A program made the position numbers and the translations under genes. Under the pieces are notes generated by a model. It was not told the DNA's origin. It worked only from the letters and a program-made list of their open reading frames with translations, and made no database searches. Below are positions 43,777 to 53,301 of a stretch of DNA of 64,000 nucleotides, one piece after another (the stretch's first letter is position 1; every line of letters begins with the position of its first letter). Source of the stretch: Rheinheimera riviphila (GTDB lineage Bacteria; Pseudomonadota; Gammaproteobacteria; Enterobacterales; Alteromonadaceae). The stretch lies in NCBI RefSeq assembly GCF_004005945.1, contig NZ_SACS01000015.1, forward strand, positions 1-64,000. Direction: 5' to 3'.

Positions 43777-46311
43777 ATGGACAGCCAGCCAATGACCAGC
43801 AACATACCTGCCCATAGCAACTCCTTGCGCCGCGAACGCCCGGTCTGGTGGCGTTGTTATCCTTTATATTGGCAATCTTTTGCGCAGGGCAGCCGCGATT
43901 TATTGCGTTTGCCGGCGCAAAGCCTGCCCTTTGTGTTATCGCTGGCATTGATGCTGGCACTGTTTTTAACCATTGCATCGCTGAGCCGCTCTCTGCTGGT
44001 ACAACCGATACCAGGCATAGATAAAATCGGACAAATACAGTTGCTTGAAGCAAAAGTCGACATTGGTCCTGCCGTGATGAATATCATGAGCAAGGAAATG
44101 CTGCCTGGTATACAACAAGCATTGGCAGGCCCAGGCGAATTCAGCTTTTTGGGTTTTGGCACAGGAAAACTGAAGCTAGCACAACAACATGACGTCATTA
44201 CTATCGAAGCCAATGCCGGTGCAGTGGCCAACCTTGGGGTGCCGCTTATCCTTGGCCAGCCACCGATCGAAGCCAATAATCGCCATGAAGTCTGGTTGTC
44301 AGAAGCACTATGGCAGCAACTGTTTGCCGGTGATCCCAACATCATTGGCCAAACCCTGCAATTGGACGAAGAAACACTGACCATTCGTGGGGTACTCGCG
44401 CATTTTGTCGGTCACCGACAAGCTAAAAACAATCAACCACTGCAGCTGTGGCGTTTTTATCAGCTGAAGGATCTCGGTCCTTTGAAGATGAAACTGACCA
44501 GCAGTTCAAACAACCTGCTGTTATATCGCCACCCGGACGCGCGGCCTCTTGATACCGCCGCAGTAGGAGAATGGTTGACTAACTCCAAAGACACCACCGC
44601 GTTTAAGGCGATGTTTTCTGGCATGAATATGACACCAGCCATTAGCCAGCAACCCTATCTAACCTGGATCCAGGGCGAAAGTGCCACTTTGGCACTGGTG
44701 TTATTGGCAGTCGCTATTGTGTTGCTGGTGATCACGGTGCTCAACCTGACCAACCTATGTGCCGGTCGATTCACCAGCAGACAAAGAGACATGGCGCTGC
44801 AATTGGTCGCAGGTTGTACCATTGGCCGCTTACGTGGGTTGTTGTATCTGGAGATCTTAGCCTGGACTTTACCTGCCTTGTGCTTATCCGTCTTACTGGC
44901 GTTATGGCTGCAGCGATTATTGCCGGCGCTGACCGGTAACCTGTTCCCGATCGTCCATCATCTGCAAGTTTCCGGTGTTGATCTGATAGTCCTTGTGGTC
45001 GTGGTCGGCATCTTAACCAGCGCCTTAAGTTGGCCGTTAGTGCCAAAATCCTTACAGCATCAGTTGCAACCCGTTTTGGCTGGTAGCGGTAAAGGCATGC
45101 AGCAACATAAAGGTTTGTCCAAAACGGTGTTGTTCAGCCAACTGGGACTGTCGGCGGTATTGGTGCTGACAGCAGCCAGTCTGACCTTAAGCGGATACCA
45201 GAGTATTTACACTAAACTGGGTTACCGGCTCAGCAATGCCGAATATTTTAATCTCGAACAGTCGCTGGATTTGGATGACGTGGTCGCAGCAAGTAAAGCC
45301 GCAGAACTTAACCCCAAAAAAGCAGCTGCCGAGGAGAAAATGCGACATCAGGCCTGGCTGGAGTTGCAGCAACGGCTGCAAAAAAAATTACCGCAACATC
45401 AGGTTTTATTATCGACAGGCTTGCCGATTCACTCGAGATTTTTCGCCGAAAACCTGGTGATCCCACCACAGAATAATGAACGAATGGTGCTCACTTCAGC
45501 AAGCGAACCGTCGTTCCATCAGGCATTTGGCATGACCTTACTCCATGGCCGTTGGTTGACGCCTGCCGATGCTGAGGCAGCAAATAACCTGCAACCTATT
45601 TTAATCAATGAACAACTGGCGAAACAAATTGCCGGTGATGATTTGGCGGCGGCAATCGGCCAGTCTTTGACCAAGGAAGACGTCAGTTTTCAGATTGTGG
45701 GGGTTTTACAGGATGTTAAACAATACTCCAACACAGCAAATATGTATAAGGTTTTGCGAAGCGCAGAAGCATTCGGGGATATCGGCATCGCTATTGTCAG
45801 TGCCGCAGATCTTTCAGTAGACCGCGCTGTGGTTGAACAAACTATACAGGAGCTGCCAAATTTCGGAGCTATCAGCTGGTTTAACTTAAAAGAAGAATGG
45901 GCGGGTTACACCAAACAATCACGACTCAACTTCTATCTCATCAGTTTGTTAACTGCCACGTCCTTGCTGCTGGCGATCTTAGGCATTGCCGGGATTGGCC
46001 GCTTGCACAGCCATCAACGTCGCTTTGAACTGGCGGTGCGTCTGGCAACCGGTGCCCGGCTGAAACAATTGTATTGGTTGGTGCTGGCGCCGTTATTGCC
46101 ATTGCTGGCCGCGGCGGTGCTGCTGTCGGTATGGGCTTCAAATCAGGTGTTGCTAAGGTTGTCAGTCTGGTGGCCACAACTGGAAACCTTACCGCTCAGC
46201 TGGCAAGCCGGTTTAGTTGTCAGTCTGTGGACCATTGCCGCATTGGCCTGCTGGTGGCCGGTGCGTCAGGCATTACGGGCTGACCCGCTGCAAAGTTTGC
46301 GTTCGTTGTAA
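43777..46311 (+). CDS. ABC exporter permease with two FtsX domains
   Basis: An 844-residue permease. One N-terminal span (about residues 42-66), a large periplasmic MacB-like region, a first FtsX block (about 295-425), a second span and periplasmic region (about 445-700), and a terminal FtsX block (about 710-840, three spans). This is the double-FtsX layout of ADOP-type permeases, roughly twice MacB's membrane part. Substrate unknown. GGAGG ribosome site; it overlaps functionally with the ATPase and adaptor genes. Confidence 0.9.
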   Translation: MDSQPMTSNIPAHSNSLRRERPVWWRCYPLYWQSFAQGSRDLLRLPAQSLPFVLSLALMLALFLTIASLSRSLLVQPIPGIDKIGQIQLLEAKVDIGPAVMNIMSKEMLPGIQQALAGPGEFSFLGFGTGKLKLAQQHDVITIEANAGAVANLGVPLILGQPPIEANNRHEVWLSEALWQQLFAGDPNIIGQTLQLDEETLTIRGVLAHFVGHRQAKNNQPLQLWRFYQLKDLGPLKMKLTSSSNNLLLYRHPDARPLDTAAVGEWLTNSKDTTAFKAMFSGMNMTPAISQQPYLTWIQGESATLALVLLAVAIVLLVITVLNLTNLCAGRFTSRQRDMALQLVAGCTIGRLRGLLYLEILAWTLPALCLSVLLALWLQRLLPALTGNLFPIVHHLQVSGVDLIVLVVVVGILTSALSWPLVPKSLQHQLQPVLAGSGKGMQQHKGLSKTVLFSQLGLSAVLVLTAASLTLSGYQSIYTKLGYRLSNAEYFNLEQSLDLDDVVAASKAAELNPKKAAAEEKMRHQAWLELQQRLQKKLPQHQVLLSTGLPIHSRFFAENLVIPPQNNERMVLTSASEPSFHQAFGMTLLHGRWLTPADAEAANNLQPILINEQLAKQIAGDDLAAAIGQSLTKEDVSFQIVGVLQDVKQYSNTANMYKVLRSAEAFGDIGIAIVSAADLSVDRAVVEQTIQELPNFGAISWFNLKEEWAGYTKQSRLNFYLISLLTATSLLLAILGIAGIGRLHSHQRRFELAVRLATGARLKQLYWLVLAPLLPLLAAAVLLSVWASNQVLLRLSVWWPQLETLPLSWQAGLVVSLWTIAALACWWPVRQALRADPLQSLRSL

Positions 46312-46365
46312 CGCAACATGTGGTGAACTGCACAGGTCGATTCAAGGTAAACAGATTGTGACTTT

Positions 46366-46440
46366 GCCACCGTTTTGCGTAGAATCGGTGGCGCTTCCCC
46401 TTTTTGCAAACATACCGCAACTGTTTAAAGAGGGGGAAGC
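46366..46440 (+). promoter_or_regulatory. Nested inverted repeats before the sigma-54 regulator
   Basis: Two perfect stems: GCCACCG/CGGTGGC (46366-46372, 46386-46392) and GCTTCCCC/GGGGAAGC (46393-46400, 46433-46440), back to back, ending 41 bases before the regulator start. They could form a transcript structure or an operator that separates exporter from regulator expression. Confidence 0.55.
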
Positions 46441-46481
46441 CTTCAAATGAGCAACCATTTTTTGGTTCACAGGGAGCCCTG

Positions 46482-47852
46482 ATGTCGCGTTTTGATATTT
46501 TACTGGCCGATGACGATGCGGATATCCGGCTGGCGTTGGAGCTATTACTGCAGGATGCCGGTTTCAGCACCCGCAATGCGGCCAGCCCAGCCGCAGTACA
46601 GCAGGCAGTTGCCGCAAAACAACCGGATCTGATTTTGCTTGACCTCAATTTCAGCCGCGATACCACGTCAGGCGGGGAAGGTCTGGCATTGTTGCCGGAG
46701 CTGGTGAGGGCACAAATTCCGGTGATGGTGCTGACCGCCTGGGGTAGTATCGAACTCGCGGTGCAGGCAATGCATCTGGGCGCCTGGCAATTTCTGACCA
46801 AACCCTGGGATAACCAGCAATTGTTAGCGTTGGTGCGTCAACAACAACAATTAACACAGCTGACCAAACAACACCGCCAGCTAACCGCATTACAACAAAC
46901 CCCGGCTGCAGACTGGATAGCACAAAGCCGGCCAATGCAACAGCTGGAACTGTTGGTGCAACAAGTCGCTGCCACCAATGCCAATATTCTGATCCTGGGC
47001 GAAAACGGCACCGGTAAGTCGGTATTGGCCAGACGGATCCATCAATTATCCAACCGCAGCCAGGCGCCATTGGTAGCGGTGAATATGGCGGCGATCCCAG
47101 AAACGCTGTTTGAAGCAGAACTGTTTGGGCATCAAAAAGGCGCCTTTACCGATGCCAGGCAAGCGCGGATTGGCCGTTTTGCCATGGCCGAGGGCGGTAG
47201 TTTGTTCCTCGATGAAATTGGCTGTTTACCACTGGTGCTGCAACCGAAGTTATTGCGGGTGCTGGAAAACGGGGAATATGAAGTGCTTGGTTCCAGCCGC
47301 ACCGAGCTGGCCGATGTCCGACTGATCAGCGCCACCAATGCTGATTTAACCACACTCATCCAACAAGGACAGTTCCGCCAGGATTTATTGTACCGGCTCA
47401 ATACCTTTGTGCTGGAGCTGCCGCCGCTGAGGCAACGACCCGACGATATCGCGCCTTTGGCTCAGCACTTTGTCCAGCTGTTCAGCCGCAAATACCGTAA
47501 AACGGCGGCTCGCCTGACCGACCAGGCACGCCGGCAATTACAGGCTTATCACTGGCCAGGCAATGTGCGGGAACTCAGTCATTTGTTGGAACGGGCAGTA
47601 CTACTCTGTCAGCACGACCGGATTGATGATGTTGGCCTGCCAAGCCAGGCGCAGCTGAAGCAACAACCGGCAGGACTGCACAGCGATGCTCCCTTGGATC
47701 TCAATTTGCAACAGATGGAACAGCGACTGATTATGCAGGCGTTGCAACAAAGCGAGCAGCAACTGGGCCGTGCTGCCGAACTGCTGGGACTCAGCCGCCA
47801 TGCTCTGGCGCGACGGCTGGAAAAGCTGCAAATCAACCTGGAGCAGATTTGA
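46482..47852 (+). CDS. NtrC-type sigma-54 response regulator with GAFTDA variant
   Basis: A 456-residue activator: receiver (about 1-120, acidic DDD and acceptor aspartate in LILLDLNFSRD), AAA+ domain (about 145-385) with Walker A GENGTGKS, GAFTDA instead of the usual GAFTGA, Walker B LFLDEIG, and arginine finger; then a FIS-type helix-turn-helix (about 415-455, QALQQSEQQLGRAAELLGLSRHALARRLEKL). It should activate sigma-54 promoters, most likely the exporter's at 41748. ATG 46482 follows AGGGAG. Confidence 0.93.
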   Translation: MSRFDILLADDDADIRLALELLLQDAGFSTRNAASPAAVQQAVAAKQPDLILLDLNFSRDTTSGGEGLALLPELVRAQIPVMVLTAWGSIELAVQAMHLGAWQFLTKPWDNQQLLALVRQQQQLTQLTKQHRQLTALQQTPAADWIAQSRPMQQLELLVQQVAATNANILILGENGTGKSVLARRIHQLSNRSQAPLVAVNMAAIPETLFEAELFGHQKGAFTDARQARIGRFAMAEGGSLFLDEIGCLPLVLQPKLLRVLENGEYEVLGSSRTELADVRLISATNADLTTLIQQGQFRQDLLYRLNTFVLELPPLRQRPDDIAPLAQHFVQLFSRKYRKTAARLTDQARRQLQAYHWPGNVRELSHLLERAVLLCQHDRIDDVGLPSQAQLKQQPAGLHSDAPLDLNLQQMEQRLIMQALQQSEQQLGRAAELLGLSRHALARRLEKLQINLEQI

Positions 47853-47901
47853 TGCGACTCGAGAATTCACAATTTGCGTCTGCGCAACCGCAGCAATATC
47901 C

Positions 47902-49182
47902 ATGGTAAAGCTCAGCGAAGTGCGCACTGATCTCGTGCTACTGGCGGCCCCGGTTTTATTGATGTCAGGGCTACTCAGCTTTGGATTGTGGCACCTTGGC
48001 TGGGATTGGCTGCAACTGACGACACTCTGGTGTGGGTTGGCGCTTTGTATCACCGGCTATCTGCGACTGCTGCTCAAACGTTATCTGGCACCCTGGCGAT
48101 ATGTCGCCATTTGTTGTGATGCGATCAAAAGCCATGAACATAATCTGCGGTTGAATCATACCGCGCTGCCGAAATTAACCATCGAAGCCCTGCATGAACT
48201 AACCGCGTTGCAACAACGACTGGCATTACAGCAACAGGATGAGCAGCACCAATGGTTGTTGTTTCGGGAACTCTGGCAGTTATTGCCTTACCCGGTGCTG
48301 TTACTCGATGCCAGCGGCAAGCTGACGTTTGCCAATAAAGCCGCCGCTGATTTTCTGGCCAGACCTTTACTGCAGCAACAAGATGCCGCCCTTTGTGGCT
48401 TAACAGCAACAGCCGGAGGTTATGTACTGGCGCAATGTCCGGCCGGCTGGCGCGAACAATGTAGCCAACTGCAACTGGCGCAACAGCAATTTACTTTGTG
48501 GTACGCCCTGGATTTACGGCAGCCGCTACATGCCGAACAACGGCGCAGTCACAGTGAATTGGTGCGGGTGCTGTCACATGAATTGCGGAATTCACTGACA
48601 CCGATGGCTTCAATGACGCAAACTTTATTGTCACAGCAACAATGGCAGGAGCCGCAAGTCCGCCAGGTGTTGCAACGGATTTCCGAGCGGGCGTCACGCT
48701 TGCTGAATTTTATTGCCGCTTATCGTGAAGTGAATCAGTTGCCTGCGCCCCAGCCTCGCTGGTTCCGCCTGGATGAGCTGGCACAGAACTGCGCCGACTT
48801 GCTCAGCTGTCCGGTGCAATTTCAGGGGTTAGACTGGTGTTATGCCGACCCATTGTTGTTTGAGCAGTTATTGTTGAACCTATTAAAAAATGCCGTTGAA
48901 GCGCAGCAGCAGTTGCCCAGCGAACAACCAATCAACCTGAGCTTTTATCGTGAAGGCACGCAGCAAATCTTGCAAATCGAAGATCAAGGACCGGGTTTTG
49001 CCAATCCAGCCAATTTATTCACCCCTTTTTACACCACCAAGGCGCAAGGGCTTGGCGTTGGCCTGACGCTGTGCCGCGATATTCTGCATTTGCATCAGGG
49101 CGAACTGCAGGCCCGAAATTTAAGCGCAGCGGGTGCTTGTCTAACGGCCAGTTGGCCAGCCGCGGATGTCAGCCAGTTTTAA
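47902..49182 (+). CDS. Membrane histidine kinase paired with the sigma-54 regulator
   Basis: A 426-residue kinase: two N-terminal spans (about residues 10-30 and 36-55), a PAS-like region (about 115-200, YPVLLLDASGKLTFANKAAADF), HisKA with the phospho-histidine in LSHELRNSLTPM (about 230) and HATPase with LLKNAVEA, EDQGPGF and LGVGLTLCRDIL. It probably phosphorylates the preceding regulator. ATG 47902 has no clear ribosome site; it may depend on coupled translation from the regulator, 49 bases upstream. Confidence 0.9.
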   Translation: MVKLSEVRTDLVLLAAPVLLMSGLLSFGLWHLGWDWLQLTTLWCGLALCITGYLRLLLKRYLAPWRYVAICCDAIKSHEHNLRLNHTALPKLTIEALHELTALQQRLALQQQDEQHQWLLFRELWQLLPYPVLLLDASGKLTFANKAAADFLARPLLQQQDAALCGLTATAGGYVLAQCPAGWREQCSQLQLAQQQFTLWYALDLRQPLHAEQRRSHSELVRVLSHELRNSLTPMASMTQTLLSQQQWQEPQVRQVLQRISERASRLLNFIAAYREVNQLPAPQPRWFRLDELAQNCADLLSCPVQFQGLDWCYADPLLFEQLLLNLLKNAVEAQQQLPSEQPINLSFYREGTQQILQIEDQGPGFANPANLFTPFYTTKAQGLGVGLTLCRDILHLHQGELQARNLSAAGACLTASWPAADVSQF

Positions 49183-49223
49183 CTTCCCGATAAAAGTCTC
49201 TGGCTTCCCAACGGCAACAGCCG

Positions 49224-49242
49224 TATAATGCGAATCATTATC
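49224..49242 (+). promoter_or_regulatory. Fur box upstream of tonB
   Basis: TATAATGCGAATCATTATC matches the 19-bp Fur consensus at 16 of 19 positions, with a perfect ATCATTATC half. It lies 62 bases before the tonB start, so iron limitation should induce tonB-exbBD. Confidence 0.85.
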
Positions 49243-49304
49243 AATTGTGTTTTGTGGGTACAGCCGGGCTGTAGCACAGTGCGAATTTTGTCGATGGGTC
49301 GAAC

Positions 49305-49952
49305 ATGCGAAGCGGGTTGCGTCAACAAGCTGGAATATTGTGTTTGGTGTTGGGTTGTCATCTGGCGGCGTTCGCACTGACGGTGGCGCACAGCAACGAG
49401 CCGACGCCAGAACCAGAGCCGGAAACCATCACGCCACCGACTATTGTCGGCATCATGCTGCCGCCGCCGGTAGCACCACCGCAGCCGAAACCCAAGCCGC
49501 TGCCCGAACCGAAACCACAGCCAAAGCCAAAGCCGAAACCGAAGCCGTTGCCAAAAGCGCCGCCATCGGAGAAAGCCGTCAGTGCGCCACCGGTTGAACC
49601 ACCACCACCGCCGGCCAAAACAGCAAAAGCAGCTCCGCCCAAAGCCGCGCCTGCTGCTCCTACCATTCAACCGCCATCGGCCGAGGCGCAAGGGTTAAGC
49701 AATAAAGCACCACTGTACCCGCAGCTGTCGCGCAAGAAAAAGGAACAAGGCACGGTATTACTGCTGATTTTGGTCAAAGCCGACGGCACTGTTGGCGAGA
49801 TTAAACTGAAAACCAGTAGCGGTTTTACCCGGCTGGATCAAGCTGCCAAACAGGCGGTGAAACGCTGGCAATTTCAGCCGGCACTCAAAGATGGCAAAGC
49901 CATCGATTTTTGGTACGAATTACCGCTGAAATTCCGGTTAAATCAAGGTTGA
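49305..49952 (+). CDS. tonB: TonB energy-transducing protein
   Basis: A 215-residue protein: N-terminal membrane anchor (about residues 10-28), a proline/lysine-rich periplasmic spacer (about 40-120, repeated Pro-Lys with EP and KP pairs), and the C-terminal TonB domain (about 135-215, YPQLSRKKKEQGTVLL, VGEIKLKTSSG, LDQAAKQAVKRWQFQPAL). It links proton motive force from ExbBD to outer-membrane receptors. A Fur box precedes it, and exbB and exbD follow. The start has only a weak ribosome site. Confidence 0.93.
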   Translation: MRSGLRQQAGILCLVLGCHLAAFALTVAHSNEPTPEPEPETITPPTIVGIMLPPPVAPPQPKPKPLPEPKPQPKPKPKPKPLPKAPPSEKAVSAPPVEPPPPPAKTAKAAPPKAAPAAPTIQPPSAEAQGLSNKAPLYPQLSRKKKEQGTVLLLILVKADGTVGEIKLKTSSGFTRLDQAAKQAVKRWQFQPALKDGKAIDFWYELPLKFRLNQG

Positions 49953-50030
49953 TGAACCCGGCATGTTGCTATTTTAATCAGGTTGTTACTCGCCGTTAAT
50001 TTGAAGTCAAACCGGCGACAGGAGAAAAAA

Positions 50031-50759
50031 ATGCAAGACAATCCATATGGTATCGCGTCGCTTTGGGCACAAAGTGATGGTGTGATTAAAGGCGTGGCGC
50101 TGATTTTATTGATCATGTCGGTCGCATCCTGGTGCGTGATCCTGATCCGCGCTCTACACCTGTGGCAATTGCAAAAAGTCGCGCACGCCAGCCGCGATTT
50201 CTGGCACGCCCAGAGTTTCGCCCAGGGTTTACAAATTCTGTCAGCCGCCAATCAACAGTATGACAGCCGGGGCAATCCGTTCCGGTTTCTGGCCGATGAA
50301 GGTCAGGCGGCGCTCGATCATCACAGCAGTCATCAGGATGATTTGCACGGCCGTTTGCCGCTGTCCGACTGGCTGACCTCAACGTTAAAAGGCGCCATCG
50401 AACAAAGCTCGGAGCAGATGCAAAAAGGGCTGGCGATTTTAGCCTCGGTCGGATCCACGGCACCTTTTGTTGGGTTATTCGGCACGGTTTGGGGCATTTA
50501 TCATGCGCTGGTTGGCATTGGCGCCAGCGGTCAGGCCAGTATCGATAAAGTGGCAGGCCCGGTCGGTGAAGCCTTGATTATGACCGCCTTTGGTCTGGCG
50601 GTGGCCATTCCGGCAGTGCTGGCGTATAACGCACTCAGCCGCGGCAACAAAGGCATTATCAGCAAACTAAATCGGTTTGCCTTCCAGCTGCATGCGTATT
50701 TTCTGACCGGCGCCGCGCCTAAATCGGCGCAGGTGAAAACCTTAAGAACCGGAGGCTAA
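50031..50759 (+). CDS. exbB: ExbB proton-channel subunit
   Basis: A 242-residue, three-span protein of the MotA/TolQ/ExbB family. Conserved: KGAIEQSSEQMQKGLAILASVGSTAPFVGLFGTVWG and the third-span region PVGEALIMTAFGLAVAIPAVLAYN. It forms the proton channel energising TonB. Start ATG 50031 has AGGAG; an in-frame start at 49983 is less likely. It is one base from exbD. Confidence 0.95.
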   Translation: MQDNPYGIASLWAQSDGVIKGVALILLIMSVASWCVILIRALHLWQLQKVAHASRDFWHAQSFAQGLQILSAANQQYDSRGNPFRFLADEGQAALDHHSSHQDDLHGRLPLSDWLTSTLKGAIEQSSEQMQKGLAILASVGSTAPFVGLFGTVWGIYHALVGIGASGQASIDKVAGPVGEALIMTAFGLAVAIPAVLAYNALSRGNKGIISKLNRFAFQLHAYFLTGAAPKSAQVKTLRTGG

Positions 50760-50760
50760 C

Positions 50761-51174
50761 ATGGCATTTGGGGGGGATTTTGACAACAACGACGAAGTGA
50801 TGAGCGAAATTAACATGACGCCGCTGGTCGACGTGATGTTAGTGCTGCTAATTATTTTTATCATCACAGTGCCGGTGCTGACTCATTCGGTGGAAATTGA
50901 ATTACCCCGCGCCAGCAATGTGCCCAATGAGTTAAAACCGACCACAGTACAGCTGGCGGTGGACGCTGCAGGCGAGGTGTTCTGGAACGAAACCAAAGTG
51001 ACGCCGGCTGAACTTGCGGCAAAACTTAGCGCCGCCGCTGCCGCCAGTCCGCAGCCGGAAATTCATCTGCGCGGCGATCGCACAGTGCCTTATGAACATG
51101 TGGTAAAAACCATGGCGGCAGTGCAAAGCGCCGGTATTTTGAAATTGGGCTTTGTTACCGAGCCAGCGTCTTAG
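50761..51174 (+). CDS. exbD: ExbD proton-channel subunit
   Basis: A 137-residue single-span protein of the ExbD/TolR family. The span begins NMTPLVDVMLVLLIIFI with the essential proton-relay aspartate at 24; the periplasmic part ends with the DRTVPYEHVVKTMAAVQSAGI motif. Ribosome site CCGGAGG. Completes the Fur-controlled tonB-exbBD operon. Confidence 0.95.
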   Translation: MAFGGDFDNNDEVMSEINMTPLVDVMLVLLIIFIITVPVLTHSVEIELPRASNVPNELKPTTVQLAVDAAGEVFWNETKVTPAELAAKLSAAAAASPQPEIHLRGDRTVPYEHVVKTMAAVQSAGILKLGFVTEPAS

Positions 51175-51207
51175 CTGACGTCAGTTGCGGCGTTATTCAG
51201 CGGGCAA

Positions 51208-51864
51208 TTACTGCTCAGGTTCCGCCAGCTGCGGATAATGGCGGTCGATGGCCTTAATCAACGCCGTGGCATGCTGCACCGAAATTTCGGCAAAGTTTTG
51301 CAGATTATTGCTATAGGTTTGCAGCGGCAAGTAGGCTGGGCTTAACCGGTGATCCGGCGCTAAAAAATAGGGCTGTGGCACTTGTGCTAAATGGGGGTAA
51401 ATCACGTCCAGTTGATAGCGGTTAAAGTCAGCAATCATCTGGATAAAGTTTTGATGCAAGGTGTTAAAGCGTGCCAGATCACGATACAAATCCAGCTGAA
51501 TATCATTTAATTTGCCAGAAGTGATCATCGGATGGAGCGCCTCAAGGTACCAATAATCGCCGATGATAATACCCGGGATTTGAGTTAATTCGCCTTTGGC
51601 AATCTGATGTTGCATCCCGGTATTGATGTTGCTGAAAAAATCGATAAAACCGGAATTCGCTGCCGTACCGTTGTCGATGTAAGCAGTTAAATCAGCACGG
51701 ACGGCTTTGACGATTTCAATTTGTTGCAGCGTTTTGGTTTGTTGTTGCTGATAATCCGACAGTAAAAATGCTGCAAAAACGCCGATAAACACCACGGCTA
51801 GCTCGGCCAACAAACTACGAAAGCGCTGTGGCAAAATCAGGTATTTACGCAAAAAACTGAACAT
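51208..51864 (-). CDS. Single-span membrane protein, DUF6090-like
   Basis: A 218-residue protein with one N-terminal span (about residues 18-36, LLAELAVVFIGVFAAFLLSDYQ) followed by a helical periplasmic or cytoplasmic domain rich in Q, L and Y. The motif LAELxxVxxGVxxAF is shared with DUF6090-type hypothetical proteins; function unknown. Several starts are in frame; the one at 51864 has GGAG at the right spacing. Confidence 0.7.
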   Translation of the reverse strand: MFSFLRKYLILPQRFRSLLAELAVVFIGVFAAFLLSDYQQQQTKTLQQIEIVKAVRADLTAYIDNGTAANSGFIDFFSNINTGMQHQIAKGELTQIPGIIIGDYWYLEALHPMITSGKLNDIQLDLYRDLARFNTLHQNFIQMIADFNRYQLDVIYPHLAQVPQPYFLAPDHRLSPAYLPLQTYSNNLQNFAEISVQHATALIKAIDRHYPQLAEPEQ

Positions 51865-52009
51865 CCGAAACTCCATTAACAAATTTAACCGGATTATCAT
51901 GCCGTTAGCGCTGTGGTGTTGTACATAGCCTGTTACAGAATTATGCTGCCCTTCGCTAAAAATTACGATAATCTCCCATTATCAAGAGCCAAATTCATAG
52001 GAGACTGCC

Positions 52010-52237
52010 ATGGCAGAACAAGGTTCAGGCGGGAATGTCATCGCCGCTTTATGCAGCTTTTTTATCCCGGGCCTCGGGCAATTAGTACAGGGACGGTTAT
52101 TACCGGCGATCCTGTTTTTTGTGATGTGTGGCGTGGGTTATTTTTTATGGTGGTTGATTGTGCCAGGCATTATTGCCGCGCTGGTGCACCTGTGGGGTAT
52201 TATCGACGCTGCCACTTTTAACAATCGTCGTTATTAA
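52010..52237 (+). CDS. Small two-helix membrane protein (TM2-like)
   Basis: A 75-residue protein with a glycine-rich start (GSGGNVIAALCSFFIPGLGQLVQGR) and two hydrophobic helices. The PGLGQ-xxxGR motif is typical of TM2-type small membrane proteins of unknown role. Ribosome site AGGAG; followed by a terminator. Confidence 0.8.
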   Translation: MAEQGSGGNVIAALCSFFIPGLGQLVQGRLLPAILFFVMCGVGYFLWWLIVPGIIAALVHLWGIIDAATFNNRRY

Positions 52238-52244
52238 AGTGAAC

Positions 52245-52274
52245 AAGGGGGCTGGCTGCAGCACCCTTTTTTTT
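52245..52274 (+). terminator. Rho-independent terminator after the TM2-like gene
   Basis: Stem AAGGG-CTG/CAG-CCCTT with a small internal bulge, then TTTTTTTT (to 52274). Eight bases after the stop codon. Confidence 0.78.
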
Positions 52275-52343
52275 CGACCGCATGCGGTATCGGCTTGATG
52301 AAACATGACCATGTGTTCGCAGCAACTCAAGCCGCAAAGGTGA

Positions 52344-52685
52344 TCAAACCTTTTTCACAAACTCTGATTTGAGCTTCATCGCACCAAAACCATCAATTTT
52401 ACAGTCGATATCATGGTCACCATCAACCAGTCGAATCCCTTTGACTTTGGTACCAATTTTCACCACCAGCGACGAACCTTTGACTTTTAAGTCCTTGATC
52501 ACTGTCACGGTATCGCCATCCTGTAATTGATTACCTGCGGCATCGCGGATCACTTTATCCCCTTCGCCAGCTTCAACTGTAGCGCCAGGCTGCCATTCGT
52601 GGCCGCACTCCGGGCACACCAACTGGCTGCCATCTTCATACGCGTAAGCGGAATTACATTGTGGACATGGAGGTAACTGCGACAT
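52344..52685 (-). CDS. yjdM: YjdM-type zinc-ribbon protein (PhnA-like)
   Basis: A 113-residue protein: N-terminal zinc ribbon with CPQC and CPEC (about residues 7-10 and 24-27) and a C-terminal SH3-like PhnA domain ([49 protein letters not shown]). Historically called alkylphosphonate uptake protein PhnA, but a role in phosphonate use is doubtful. Start follows AAGGAT. Confidence 0.92.
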   Translation of the reverse strand: MSQLPPCPQCNSAYAYEDGSQLVCPECGHEWQPGATVEAGEGDKVIRDAAGNQLQDGDTVTVIKDLKVKGSSLVVKIGTKVKGIRLVDGDHDIDCKIDGFGAMKLKSEFVKKV

Positions 52686-52824
52686 CGGCGGATCCTTTGG
52701 GTGATACCCCTAAAAAAAGTGTGGCATTATACATTTTATCGCGAAAATTACCCGCAGTTTCAGGGGATAAGTCCTGTTACACTGCGCTTTATCTACATAA
52801 CACCGGCTTAAAGTTGACTCAATC

Positions 52825-53244
52825 ATGATCCAAATCACCGCTTCAATCAGCATTGACGATGCCGAACTGGACTGGCAAGCCATTCGCGCCAGTGGCCCCG
52901 GCGGCCAGCATGTCAATAAAACTTCGACGGCGATGCAGCTGATGTTTGATATCAACCAATCGTCATTGCCGGAACATTACAAAACTGCGTTGTTGCAAAA
53001 ATCCGATCATCGCATTACCGCTTCCGGCAAAATTGTGATTAAAAGCCAACAAAGCCGCAGCCAGGAAATGAACCGCGAAACCGCGTTGCAGCAGCTGATT
53101 GAGCTGATTAAATCCGCCGGCATTATTCCGAAAAAACGCCACGCCACTAAACCAACTTATGGCAGCCAACAACGGCGACTGGAAAGTAAAAAGCTGCGCA
53201 GTGGTACCAAAAGCCTGCGCCAGCAAAAACCGGGGCATGATTAA
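52825..53244 (+). CDS. arfB: ArfB (YaeJ) ribosome-rescue peptidyl-tRNA hydrolase
   Basis: A 139-residue release-factor-like protein with the GGQ motif in RASGPGGQHVNKTSTA (about residues 24-39) and a lysine/arginine-rich tail (about 100-139) that enters the empty mRNA channel of stalled ribosomes. It frees nonstop ribosomes. Length matches E. coli ArfB (140). Confidence 0.94.
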   Translation: MIQITASISIDDAELDWQAIRASGPGGQHVNKTSTAMQLMFDINQSSLPEHYKTALLQKSDHRITASGKIVIKSQQSRSQEMNRETALQQLIELIKSAGIIPKKRHATKPTYGSQQRRLESKKLRSGTKSLRQQKPGHD

Positions 53245-53259
53245 AGCTGCTGGCAAACC

Positions 53260-53301
53260 ATCCGGCGTACTACCGCTGACGCGGTGAGTAGCGCCCTACG
53301 A
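53260..53301 (+). repeat. 42-bp interspersed repeat, copy 2
   Basis: Matches 22486-22527 with about three mismatches, 16 bases after the arfB stop. With the palindromic element it fills the 371-base gap before the 46-residue ORF; the rest (about 53305-53470) is AT-rich with a GC hairpin (GGCGGGCTCACCGGGTCCGCC-like) and no gene seen. Confidence 0.75.
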
